Shown piece by piece: positions 39,866 through 50,115 of a DNA stretch of 64,000 nt. The translations under genes and the position numbers were made by a program. Position 1 is the stretch's first letter. Each line of letters starts with the position of its first letter. The DNA is from Gracilaria gracilis. Lineage: Eukaryota > Rhodophyta > Florideophyceae > Gracilariales > Gracilariaceae. The stretch is from NCBI GenBank assembly GCA_030374805.1, contig JARGSG010000012.1, positions 992,001-1,056,000 of the forward strand, given 5' to 3'. The notes beneath the pieces are model-generated. The model made no database searches. It saw only the letters and a program-made list of their open reading frames with translations, and was not told where the DNA came from.

Positions 39866-41560
39866 CTATTTGCGCAGACGAGTGCTCAGCACTGCGCTGA
39901 GCATGCGCACGCCACGATCGGAGAGCTCGGGGTTCGCGCCGCGTCTTAACAAGACGCTCACTGCCAATTGCTCGCTCCAGTCCCAATGACAAAATACAAC
40001 AAAGCTCCGCGGGCGTTTCGTCGTTAACGTTTCTCGCACAACGGTTGACACTACCTCCTGGAGCTGTGGTTTCACCTGATGATCTCCCACCATTTCAAGA
40101 CACGCAACGTTCCGCCCGGCGACGTTACCGTTTTTCAAGGCTTCCAGCACACCCTTTGCGGTCAGATGAGCACCGGTTGTGGTGTTAATTCTAATGGTTC
40201 CATTTTCTTGCACATTGGCGGAATGAAATAGCATTCGGGAACGTGCGTTAAAGGTTTCAAACAAAGCCCGGACCGTAATTTTGTCTTCTCCGCGAAGAGT
40301 TTTCTCTAGAATTGGTTCCACTGATGCGCAACGTTCTTCCGGCACCCATACACCAGATCCACGAAAGCCGTTTTGTATATTCCTCCATTTCACAGAATCT
40401 TCATATGCAGTTGTAATACAAGCGGCGACATCAAAAGCATCAAGAGTGGTATGCACTCTCGCGATGGAATGCAGTTCACGCTGCATATAGCTTTTGAAAA
40501 GGGAAAAACGGCATAGTCTAGAGGCTTCAGGACGTGAGATGTATGTGCCGGGAGACCAAGAACGAAGAGAAGGTTTTCTTTTGACAGTAGAAGCGTTTCA
40601 AATTTAATTTGAGCGGCGTATCTATCAAAAACTAACATAAGGTTTGTGTTGTTCTTGCGTAGTTCTTCCGTTTCTTTGACAAACTGTTCGACCCAATCGA
40701 AGAAAATTGCGCTGTTCATGCCCGCAGGTTCACGGTGGTACAAATAGCAGGGAAAAAGATGTTTATGAATCGTTTCATACGTCCCATTCACCCGCCGAAA
40801 GTGTGCCTGCTTACCAGGAAAAACAACAATCGGTTTCAAATTAGATCCTGCTGCATTCACAACTGGCATTATCGTAACGTGGTCCAGATTACCCCGCGTC
40901 TTTATATCTGTGTGAAAGAGTTTGCTTTCCGGCGGGGCGACTCCTTTACGAAGGGAGCGGCCGATCATCTTCGTGAAAAAAACCCCCGACTCATCCAGGT
41001 TGAAAACTTGCTCTGGTTCAGTTATGCGGTATCGACGCATGAGTGTCTTCATACGAGCAACGTGCTCTACGATGTTGTCTCTGGTTACTGCTTTTATGCG
41101 TTTGTTTTCTACCATTTGGACTGACTTAATTTTGAGCGAGGGGTGTCGTGTGATGAACGAGTTGACCCATGTGGGAGAGGGCCTCGGTTTCAGTTGGGAG
41201 CAGTTGAGGTGTCTTGCGGGAGGGAGAAGTGACATGTAATGCTCGGCTAGAGCTGTGACTCTGTGTTTGCTCAAGGGCGTATGGTTGGCAGCGAACTCTT
41301 GAATTGCCCGCGAGAGAGTTAGTTCTTCGTCAACTGTAAACTTGGTAGGACGTCCTGGTGGAGTATGCGGGAGGTGTACGTCTTCGGGGCCTTGTGGAGG
41401 AGAGTCGGGAAGATGGTCAATCCACCATTGGAATTTTTTGTTGATAAGACTCTTCGTGAGGTTGTAACGGTTTGCAACGTCATTCAGCGACGCAAGAGGT
41501 TCATTGCAGTAGTCCCAGAGCGCTAACTGCAGCGGTGTAACGTTTGACTTTTTGTTGGAT
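39866..41560 (-). pseudogene. pogo/Tigger-type (CENP-B-like) transposase
   Basis: The N-terminal part (41560-41300) is a Psq-like helix-turn-helix (LNDVANRYNLTKSLI). A CENP-B-type second DNA-binding domain (LSRAIQEFAAN...HRVTALAEHY...WVNSFITRHPSLK) follows, then a DDE_1 core. Catalytic positions are D in FNLDESG (near 40985) and D in VFDRYAA, where the usual DGHxSH is altered. The third D is in LKPLDYAVF (near 40520). A frameshift near 40500 moves the C-terminal 206 residues (39866-40486) into another frame. No ATG opens the N-terminal frame. Pogo elements insert at TA; the ends were not found. Confidence 0.82.
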
Positions 41561-42105
41561 GACGTAATGAAACTGCGTCAGCTTGGCGCAGTGTTTGTTC
41601 TCGGGTCTGGATTCAGGCTTTGGTGGGTGTAGTGAGATTGTATTCTGTAAACGGCTCTCCTGGAGAGGTCTACATACTTATGCTGTTCGTTTTGCGCTTC
41701 CAAAAGCGCGCCAACTTTGAATTGTTTCGGGTTGGCGGGCTTACGAAGTCAAACTGTTTCGGTATCGACTACCCTTCGCGCCAAATTCTACGTAGACACT
41801 GCGAATTTTTCGTTCACAGTTTCCGAAATTTTTCCACAGTTATAAGCAACTACGTTACTACAAGTGAAACAACCTAAGGTAAAACCCTGGGTTTCTGACC
41901 ACTTGCACAAAAGTGCAAGCAATCTGCAAGGCAGTGTTTTGCAAGTATGCGATATAAACAACGTTCTGTTTTGTGGCCGCTGCAGAACTAGGATGCAGAA
42001 TAGTTTCGGTCACATGCTCCATCGTCAAAAAAATCCAAGGCTGTAACTGAAGATGCAGAGCTCATTTTCTCCACGTTGGGTTTTAACAAGAAGCCACTGC
42101 GGCTC
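41561..42105. other. Non-coding stretch between two transposase relics
   Basis: No supported gene. A frame at 41620-41877 has no ATG-based or domain support. Confidence 0.35.
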
Positions 42106-42765
42106 TTATGGCATGTCATGAGAATAAACGGAAGCGATTTGGCTGTACCCTACGCGGCGAGTGCGGTAGTTCAGAAGGTGGCAAGTGATCGCAAGTATTC
42201 GACCTCGTTTCCCATGAGTGGCGGGAAGAGTAAAATTCAAAGGCCGGAAAGGTGCTCGGAGACCACGCACTCCCCACTTCGCACTTTGACGTTCGCTTCG
42301 ATATAATCTCTGTAAGGCCAAATCGACCGCTCTAAGACCAGTGGACTTGGGTATGTGCTTAGTCTCATTGACCTTCCGAGCTCGAACGAGTTTTCCCTTG
42401 GCCGCAGTCGTATTACTGACGAACGCACTGTCACCAAGAACCGCTTTACCTGGCGGTGTTAAATCATCATCTCGTTAGCAAGGATGGTACAATCCGGTCA
42501 CGTAGGTGAGTTTTCTGTCGTGCCAGCTCCCCGGAAAACTAACCGCAGCATGAAAGATCTCACCTTTAAAATTCCATTCCAAAAGGTTTTTGATTTCAAC
42601 TTTCTGGGTGTAGGCATTGAAGTATGCATTCTGTAGATCCGGATCTTCAAAAGAGCACACTTTCATTCTGGAACCATCAGTGACGGCAGAGATACCTCTC
42701 AACGCGAACCCATGGGGCGATGGCGCTCTAGCAGGTCTGCAGATTCTTTTATTTCCTTAACAGAA
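42106..42765 (-). pseudogene. PIF/Harbinger-type (DDE_4) transposase fragment
   Basis: On the minus strand the DDE_Tnp_4 order can be read: VTDGSRMKV, then FPGSWHDRKL, a stop near 42475, then VLGDSAFV in another frame, and finally RQSAKWGVRGLRAPF and CHLLNYRTRRVG, which is the usual end of the domain. At least one frameshift and one stop break it. The 5' part is missing, cut by the left end of the KDZ-like structure at 42795. The segment corresponds roughly to the catalytic half of a Harbinger nuclease. The partner Myb-like protein was not seen. Confidence 0.72.
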
Positions 42766-42794
42766 GGCTATTCAATTTGAAACACTGCATTGCT

Positions 42795-43035
42795 CGTCGG
42801 TGTTATCGGAATGCTAGTTTGGCGGCCAAAAATGACCGATTTAAAACGAACGAAAAACCGGTGAATTTATCGAAATTTGGAAGTGCTAATTTCCGAAAAT
42901 ATATCCACCTTTCCACTTGTGCTAGTTTTTTCGAAAGAATTTTTCCAAATTGATTCCATCTTTGCTAGTTAGGATGGAAGGTAAACTAGCATACTTCTTT
43001 CGTTTATGGTAGTTTCGCAGCACAATGTAAGTGTG
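42795..43035 (+). repeat. Left terminal region with TGCTAGTTT repeats
   Basis: Inverted homologue of 49875-50115. The TGCTAGTTT word or its complement is at 42812, 42918, 42964 (variant) and 42984. Confidence 0.75.
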
Positions 43036-43339
43036 TTTGTGTCACCTACGTTCATGTATACGGGGGCGAATAGCGAGATAGACACTTAGATAGAAACTTA
43101 AATAGCTGTTTATCGAATAGGAATAGGAGTATACAAATAGATCGAATACCTTTTCAGTTCGTGGAGATCGGTTCACTAGTCAACACCTTTCACATCAGGC
43201 ATTCGTTTACTAAATATATGAAACGACTTCGAATCACGTGCAATCATCCCCATCACTCTGTCTCACCGTCCGTGCGCCATATTACGCTCCCCGCTACGTA
43301 CCCCCAATCTTCTCCAACACCCCCCCAACCTTCCCCGCC

Positions 43340-43447
43340 ATGCCCAACTGCTGCTTTGAAGGCTGCTCCTTCTTCGCCCGCACCATCCCCGCCATGCCCA
43401 ACTGTTGCTTTGAAGGCTGTTCCTTCTTCGCCCGCACCATCCCCGCC
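43340..43447 (+). repeat. 54-bp tandem duplication in the zinc-binding segment
   Basis: Two copies (43340-43393, 43394-43447) that differ by two silent C/T changes and duplicate an 18-residue Cys-rich block. Copy 2 of the transposase has only one such block. Confidence 0.9.
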
Positions 43448-46445
43448 ATCCAAAGCCACCAGAGGAGATGCCCAATCGCCTCAACCCAAACAAGCGTTTC
43501 TTCTCCGCAGGCGGAGGCCTCCTTCACTTCCCCCCACGCATCAAGCGTCACAAGTCTACCCCCACCTCCATACACCTCCCCCTCCCACAAACCACCCTCC
43601 CGACAACGTCCCCATCGCAGACGACGACTCCTACCACCACCAGCAACTCTCCCTCTCCCTCCACACCCAGGACGCCTAACACATCGCCACCACCCCCGTC
43701 TCCTCCATCTCCTCCTCCCCTCCTCCCCATCCTCCCCCTTTCTTCCCCATCCTCAACAACCCCCACCTCGAACGCATGGTCCTCTTCATCTCTTCCATCG
43801 CCTCCTCCCTAGGCCTCCGAAAGGCTGACGAACTCAGCTCCCTCCTCCACGACCCCGCCTTCTCCAAATCCGCCTTTCACAACGCCGCCTCCTCCGCCTC
43901 CCAGTGTCGCAAACTTCAAACAGACCTCTTCCAACACCGAGTCAGCAACATCGGCTTCGCTCCCACCACCCTCTCCAACCCACAGCAGCTCTTGTCCACC
44001 ACCATCTTCCGAAAGGGCCCCATGTAGGTCCTCAAACAACAACTCGCCCTCGCACACTTCCACAACACCTTCTTCCACCCCGTCTCCCACACAACACCTT
44101 CCGGCTCTCCCGCTTTCGCCCACCCCATGGCCTCCACCCTCGGAAAAGAAGCAGTCCCTGCCCTCAAAGCCGCAATCATGCACTCCTCCAACGAATCCTG
44201 CATCTGGCACACCCCCGACTCCACCGGTATCGACTCTTTCATCGGATTGGTCCAAATCTACTGCGACAAGTCCTCCACCTCCCCCAAATTTTCTTCCATC
44301 ACCTCCTACCTTCTTCACATTACCCTTCTCAACTTCTCCGATGCCTTCCGTCGCAAATGCATCACAGAACACCTCACCCTTCTCGGATACTTGCCAACCT
44401 CCTTCCTCCCGACCAACCCCTCCCAAGACCACGACTCCATCTCTCAAACCTTCTCTCACATCCCCCGCCACACCAAAATAGAACTCATTCAGCTCGCCAT
44501 CTCCAACCTCTTCGGCCCCCTTTTCTCCTCCGGTCTCAACGGCTTTGCCTTCCGTGACGCCCATGACGTTCTCTGCCACTGTTACCCAATCATTGCCAGC
44601 TACTGCGCCGAAATTTCAGAAGCAAAAGACATCCTCTCCATCTCCCACGGAACCCGCCTCCAACACCCTTATCCTAGATGCACCGTCTCCCGCACAGACC
44701 TCCCCCTACACATTCAATCCCCTTCCCCCCGAACTCAGCACCAGACCCTCGCCGCACGCAAATCACATTCCAATCTTCTCCAACAATCAGAAGACGCTCT
44801 CCTTGCTCGTGAGCCCAGAATCTCCCGCAACACAATGGAAAAAGCCCTTGAAGCCCTCCGATCCCTCTCCCTCGCAAAGTACCCCTCTCTCTTCGAATCG
44901 TACCCTCCTCTCAACATCACCCCACTCCTCTCCCCTTACAACATCTTCACCTTCGAACCACTCCACAACTTCCACCTCGGCGTCTCCAAGCTACTCAAGA
45001 TCGCCGCCATCGAGAGACTCCGCTCAGAAGCACTCTTCACCACCCCCCGTTCCTCCAAGTCCCGTCGTCCCTTCAACTTCGTCCTCACTTTAATCCTCAA
45101 ACATTCAAACACCATCCTCTCCACCATCGAAAAGCACTCCTCCGCAAACGGACTCCAAATCAACTTCTCCACTTACAACGGTCAAACTGTCAACGGTTTC
45201 TTCACTACCGACGGCTTGCGTGGTATGCTCGAAGCAAAAAACTACCGCGCACTCGACATGGTCTTCCCCTTCATCGGCGTCTTCTTTGACAGATGCTGTG
45301 ACAAAGTCGATTCAGCTCCCATCACTTTCGTCTTCTCCAAGTACTCAGACCTCCTCCTCGCCTCCATGCAATACAACACCTTCACCGAATGGACCGACGC
45401 CCGCCTCACCGACCTCCACAACCAAATCCGCTCCTTCAAGCGCACAGCCGTGCTCGTCCTCGGCCCCCACCACACTTCCAGCCTCGGAACCGTCAACTTC
45501 CACCTCCTCGACCACATTGTCAAGGACATTCGCCGCTTCGGAGGCCTCCACTTTAATGATGCCGGCATATTCGAGCACTTTCACACCCTCTTCAAGTCCC
45601 ACTACTCCAAAACCTCAAAGCGCAGGTCCACCGCACATCAAGAAAACATTCGTGCCATCCACCGCTCCAACGCCATCAAGGACTGGAATCCCGTCTCCAC
45701 AAACCCTTTCATAACCTCCTCCTCCCCTGACCTTGCTTCCCCCCTCCAATCCCGAGAACCCGGTTTCGTCCGTGATGGAAAACACATCTCCTTCGTTGAC
45801 CTGATCACTGCCCACGATTTCATTCACTCCAATCCTCACCTCCCTCACAAATCTCTTCAAGACCTCTTCCCCCCCGATACCCTATCCATTCTTGCACAAT
45901 TCGGAAGAGACGCCCTCCCATCCTTCATCACCCTCTCTCTCGAAGTCCTACAACTCACTGACAACTTCCCCGCCCTCCGTCAGGCTCGACTCACCATAGT
46001 CAACCCCGCTTACGTCGTCGGCGGTTACATCCCAACACTCGACAACTACATCACAGAACGAAACGAGCTCACCCTCCAGGATCCTCCTGTCCCCATCATT
46101 CAACTAATTTGTGGCACCCCCTCCTTCGGTCCATCCAAGTCCCCAAAGTTCCCCCACGTTCTCGTCGCCACCTCCCCCGTCCACATCCATCGTCTGGGTC
46201 TGCAAACCCATCTCCGTTCTTCGTTTCACCCTTCCTTCTTCAACTTATTCTCCCAAGGAGGTCGCCTTCGTCCAATTCATGGAACTCGTCCCACCCAGCG
46301 ACGACGTCGATCTCACCCTCAACTGCGTTTGCATCTATCATGGCCGGTTGGCAGTGCCACGTATGCCAGTACCCCAGCTTCATCACTCAAAGCGCGTTCG
46401 GACAGCGGACCGGTGTGTCATAGCGCCTCATCGGTGCACCGATGA
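43340..46445 (+). pseudogene. KDZ/Plavaka-like transposase, copy 1
   Basis: Starts at the ATG at 43340 with a Cys/His segment (NCCFEGCSFF...HQRRC) that looks like a zinc-binding domain, present twice as a 54-bp duplication plus a third variant ending. A frameshift near 43470-43550 moves the frame, and stops lie at 43677 and 44025. A clean frame then runs from 44127 to 46445. Recognisable Plavaka/KDZ features are YPRCTVSRTDLP (a CxxC-like patch), FEPLHNFHLGVSKLL, and HLLDHIVKDIRRFGGLHFNDAGIFEHFH. After a further shift near 46195, a C-terminal FVQFMELVPP...VCIYH follows. Family knowledge: KDZ elements are CACTA relatives with an RNase H-like nuclease. The identification rests on these motifs, not on a search. 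Confidence 0.6.
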
Positions 46446-46472
46446 AGCGCCACGCCACCTCCGCCCGCTGTC
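46400..46472. repeat. Palindromic repeat, unit 1
   Basis: 73-bp near-palindrome beginning GGACAGCGGACC and ending with its complement. Loop around GGTGCACC. The stem has several mismatches. Confidence 0.8.
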
Positions 46473-46964
46473 CCAAAAATATTTTTAGAATTTTTGTTAA
46501 CAAGCGACTGGACAAAGATGATATTTCATATTTCAACATTTCGCATGGCAGCCACACGGGTAGTGCTCTATAAAAGCCGTTCCAATTCCCCCAGCAAGTC
46601 CCCGGGAACACCCCTTCCAAACACCTTCCACGCTCTACCCTCTTCTCCGTCGCATCTTCTACGGGGATATATTCAGCTTCTGACACAACCATTTTTTTGT
46701 CTCAGGATACATATATCAGCGTAGAAGGTAGCAAACCCTCACGCTTCGTACCTAAAAATAGAACATCCATTATATCCGATAAAAATTGTACAGCTTTATT
46801 TTTCTCGCGTGTAATGGATGTCGTATTCTTTTGATGTCTTCAGTATAACCATTATCAATAGTAAGTAGTATTGCAAACAGTATAGTGAAGTAATGAAACA
46901 GTTCGAGATATGCTCCATATTTCTTTCAGCATGGCACACCGATCCGGCACTCACGGCAAACTGG
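46473..46964. other. AT-rich spacer between palindromes
   Basis: No supported gene. It contains the likely 3' end of the copy 1 element. Confidence 0.35.
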
Positions 46965-47036
46965 GACAGCGGACAGGGGTGTCGTGGCGCTTCATCGGTG
47001 CAACGATGAAGCGCCACGACACCCCGGTCCGCTGTC
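46965..47036. repeat. Palindromic repeat, unit 2
   Basis: 72 bp: 33-base arms (46965-46997, 47004-47036) matching at 32 of 33 positions around a 6-base loop. Confidence 0.92.
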
Positions 47037-47079
47037 TAGTTACTTGTCAAAATAATATGAAAAGATATGTATTCTATGA

Positions 47080-47150
47080 GACAGCGGACCGGGGTGGAGT
47101 GGCGCTTCATCGCTGGACCGATGAAGCGCCATGAGACCCGGTCCGTTGTG
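47080..47150. repeat. Palindromic repeat, unit 3
   Basis: Same family as unit 2, begins GACAGCGGACCGGGG. The right arm is more decayed. Confidence 0.85.
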
Positions 47151-47187
47151 TAGCCACTAGCTAAAATGGATTCAATTCTTTTCTCTG

Positions 47188-47257
47188 GGACCGCGATCCG
47201 CGCTGGCGTGGCATTTCATTGGTGCACCAATGGAGCTCCACAACTCTCCGGTCCGCT
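47188..47257. repeat. Palindromic repeat, unit 4
   Basis: The most diverged unit (GGACCGCGATCCGCGC...CCGGTCCGCT), same size and central GGTGCACC. A further half unit (GGACAGCGGCCC) starts at 47304. Confidence 0.75.
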
Positions 47258-48086
47258 AACCAGTCACGCACTAAAAGAAATTTGAAATAAATTATTTCTG
47301 CATGGACAGCGGCCCAAGTGGGCTACAAGCATTTTGCCCTTCGCCGCCACCATCCCGCCTTCATGCGACGCCGCTCCGCCGCGTCCGACACCCGTGATGC
47401 ACTAGGCGCCGACCTCGTATTTACAGCACTCGCCGCCGTGCTCTCTGGAGTCCTTCGGCACCGTGCTTGGCACGCCCGGCGAGCCCAAGCATTGCGCCGT
47501 CTCTTTGCCAGCGACACTGCAGGCACAGCCGCGTGTCTCTGTGCCGTCTTCGATCCGCTTGAAGGACTCATCACCGGCGCCGGGCTGCGCCTGGCGTTTC
47601 ACCGGTCGTTCCGAGCGTCCGACGGCATGAGGGCGTTACCGGCCTTCTAGTACGCTCCATCGCGCTGCCCATCGCCGCCACTGGCACGCATGGCCAACGA
47701 TCTGGTTGCATGGTACGAACACCAGCTCCACATACCCGTCTCACAGCTCCCGGCAGACGGCAGGCGCCATCGCCACCGCGTGCCCGGGTATGTCGCAGCC
47801 ACATATACATGCCGTACGTGCGCAACATTGCAAGACTCGCGTTCGCTACCACCATCATATTTTGATTTATATCATCTTCCGAAGGATGCCACCACAATCC
47901 GTGCCACTGTAGCCGTATAGATTGACTCCTAGTATTCTAGGTATGAAGTAAATTTCGATGGCAGGAAAAATGGTGCTCGTGTGTCTGAATATAGCAAAGC
48001 GGACAGCGTGAAAGGAACAAAGACACTCGAAGGAATGAACTGCGGTGAAAAGAGCCTCTAACTTGAGTCTTCGATGGCTGCGTGGT
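47258..48086. other. GC-rich spacer without a supported gene
   Basis: A 110-codon frame (47318-47650, +) is Ala/Arg-rich with no family. It lies between the two transposase copies and might be captured host DNA. Confidence 0.3.
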
Positions 48087-49601
48087 TTATGAGGTTGATA
48101 GTGCCAAAATGGAAGTTATGGAGTGGTTTGAATGTGAATATGTTGTAGAAAAAGAGGGAGGGGTGATGTTGAGGAGAGGAGAGGACTCAAAGTTGGAGGA
48201 GTGTTTTGCGAGAGAAAGGGTTTGGAGAGCTTCAAGGGCCTTTTCCTTAGCGTTGCGGACGATTCTGAGCTTTCTTGCAAGGAGGTCTTTCTCGCAGTAT
48301 AGAAGAAGGGCTGAGTGTGTTTTATGCACGTCGAGGATCTGTGTTTTGGATCGAAGGGCGAAGGATGCGATAGGTAGATGAAGATTGGAACGGAGGCGGT
48401 ACATCTGTGGCATGGATGTTTGTGGCGGGTGCCTTGGGAGGTGCCAAGAATGTTCTTTGCTTCGAAGATCTCGTCGCAGTAGGAGGCGATAATTTAAAGA
48501 CAGTGTCGGATAAAGCCATGAGCGTCACGAAGGGGGAAGCCACAGAGGCCGGAGGTGAGAAAATGGTCCAGGAGGTTAGAGAGGATATGCTGTTTGGGTT
48601 TCATTTTGGTAGGGCGGGAGATGCCGGAAGAGGTTTGGGGGATGCTATCGGGATGCTGAGAAGAGGTCGCCGGATTGAAAAAGGTTTGCAAGTACCCGAG
48701 CAGGTTCAGGTTGTCGGTGATGTATATGCAACGGGAGGAATCCGAGAAGTTGCGGAGGGCGATGTGAAGCGGGTGATAGGTGATGGAAGAAGATTTCGGA
48801 GGGCTGGGGAACTTGTTGGAATAGACTTGGTCGAGGCCGATGCAGGAATCGATACCGGTGGTGATGGGGGAGTCATCGAAAAACTGCATAGTTTCGTGCT
48901 TGAAAGCTGGGACTACTTCTTTTCGAGGATGGGAGCCATGGGGTGAGCGGAAGCGGGAGATCAGGAGGGGGTTCCGTAAGAGACGGTGGAAGAAGGTGTT
49001 GTGTAAGAGGCGGGTTTGAGGTGTTGCTTAAGGACTTGGGTTGCATCCTTTCTGAAGGTGATGGCAGTGAAGGGGTTCCAGGGGTCGCAGAGTGTGGTGG
49101 GTGTAAAACCAATGATGCTGATTAGTGGTTGGAAGAGGTTTATTTGAAATTGGAAGCACTGGGTAGCCGAAGAGATGGCCTCGTGAGAGGCGAATTTTGA
49201 GAATGTGGGGTCGTGGAGGACAGAGATGAGTTTGTTCTTCTTGCAGAGAACGCGGTTGGAGGCGATGGAAGAGATTTAGAGGATCATGAATTCAAGGTAG
49301 TGCTCGTTCAGAAGAGGGAAAGGGGGGACTGTGGAAGAGGTGGGCAGAGGGAGAGATAGTAGAGGGGGATGACGGAGATTTAGTAAGGCTCCTGGGTGTG
49401 AAGGGAGAAGAAGAGCTGTCCCTGGTGGTAAGAGTCATCATCAGCGATGAGGACGTTGTCGGAAAACCGATTGAAGGGAGGGGATGAAGGTGGTGGTGTT
49501 AGTCTCGGCGGTGAAATGGTAGGGGCACCTTCTTTTTTGCCTTTGAATGGCAGAAATGATGCGATAGATAAGTAGGTGTCCTCAAAGCAGCAATTAGGCA
49601 T
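48087..49601 (-). pseudogene. KDZ/Plavaka-like transposase, copy 2 (decayed, truncated)
   Basis: On the minus strand it repeats the N-terminal 60 percent of copy 1: NCCFED near 49580, IADDDSYH near 49430, TGIDSCIGLDQVYSNK near 48850, FPLRDAH near 48530 and EKALEALQTLSLAK near 48240. It ends abruptly near 48087 before the conserved HNFHLGV region completes. Several frameshifts and stops interrupt it. Its more even base use versus the C-rich copy 1 suggests greater age or a different subfamily. Confidence 0.6.
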
Positions 49602-49874
49602 GGCGGGGAGCGGTGTGAGTTGTTAGGGGAGAGTAAGGTAATATAGCGAACGATTGGTGGAACGGAATGGTGTAGAAGGACGCACGTGATGCGGAGGTGT
49701 AGCAATAGTGACAGATTAAATGGGTGATATGAGGTATGTTAAACATATGTGGTAAATGCCTATAGAGCGTTCCTATTTCAAGGGTTTGCATTCTTCTCAT
49801 CGTAGTACGTAAGCATTTATTTATGTATATATATCCCTATTTGCCGCCGTAGTTCAAATTTGTACCACTTACAC

Positions 49875-50115
49875 ACTTACATTGCGTTCAAAAACTAGCA
49901 TGAACGGAAGTAACATGCTAGTTTATCTTCTATCCAAATTAGCAATGATGGAAATAATCGGGAATGATTCTTTCCACACAAACTAGCACAGGTAGAAATG
50001 TGGAAATATTTTCGGAAATTAAGCACATCCAAATTTTGGATAAATTCACCGGTTTTTCGATCATTTTAATTCGGTCATTTTTGACACAAAAACTAGCATT
50101 CCGATAACACCGACG
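49875..50115 (-). repeat. Right terminal region with TGCTAGTTT repeats
   Basis: Inverted homologue of the left end, with TGCTAGTTT or its complement at 49892, 49913, 49977 and 50090. Confidence 0.75.

Larger units (their letters stand above)
42795..50115. mobile_element. Inverted pair of KDZ/Plavaka-like transposons
   Basis: The two ends (from 42795 rightwards and from 50115 leftwards) are inverted homologues that begin CGTCGGTGTTATCGG and continue as diverged 5' regions for about 500 bp. Each leads into a transposase copy facing inwards: one long copy on the + strand, one decayed copy on the - strand. Subterminal copies of TGCTAGTTT occur at least four times at each end, as in CACTA/KDZ elements. 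The right end cuts into gypsy element A and the left into the Harbinger relic. Flanking bases show no target duplication. Confidence 0.7.

Noticed and set aside
47318..47650. Captured host gene between the KDZ copies
   Set aside because: Ala/Arg-rich frame without domain or repeat support.
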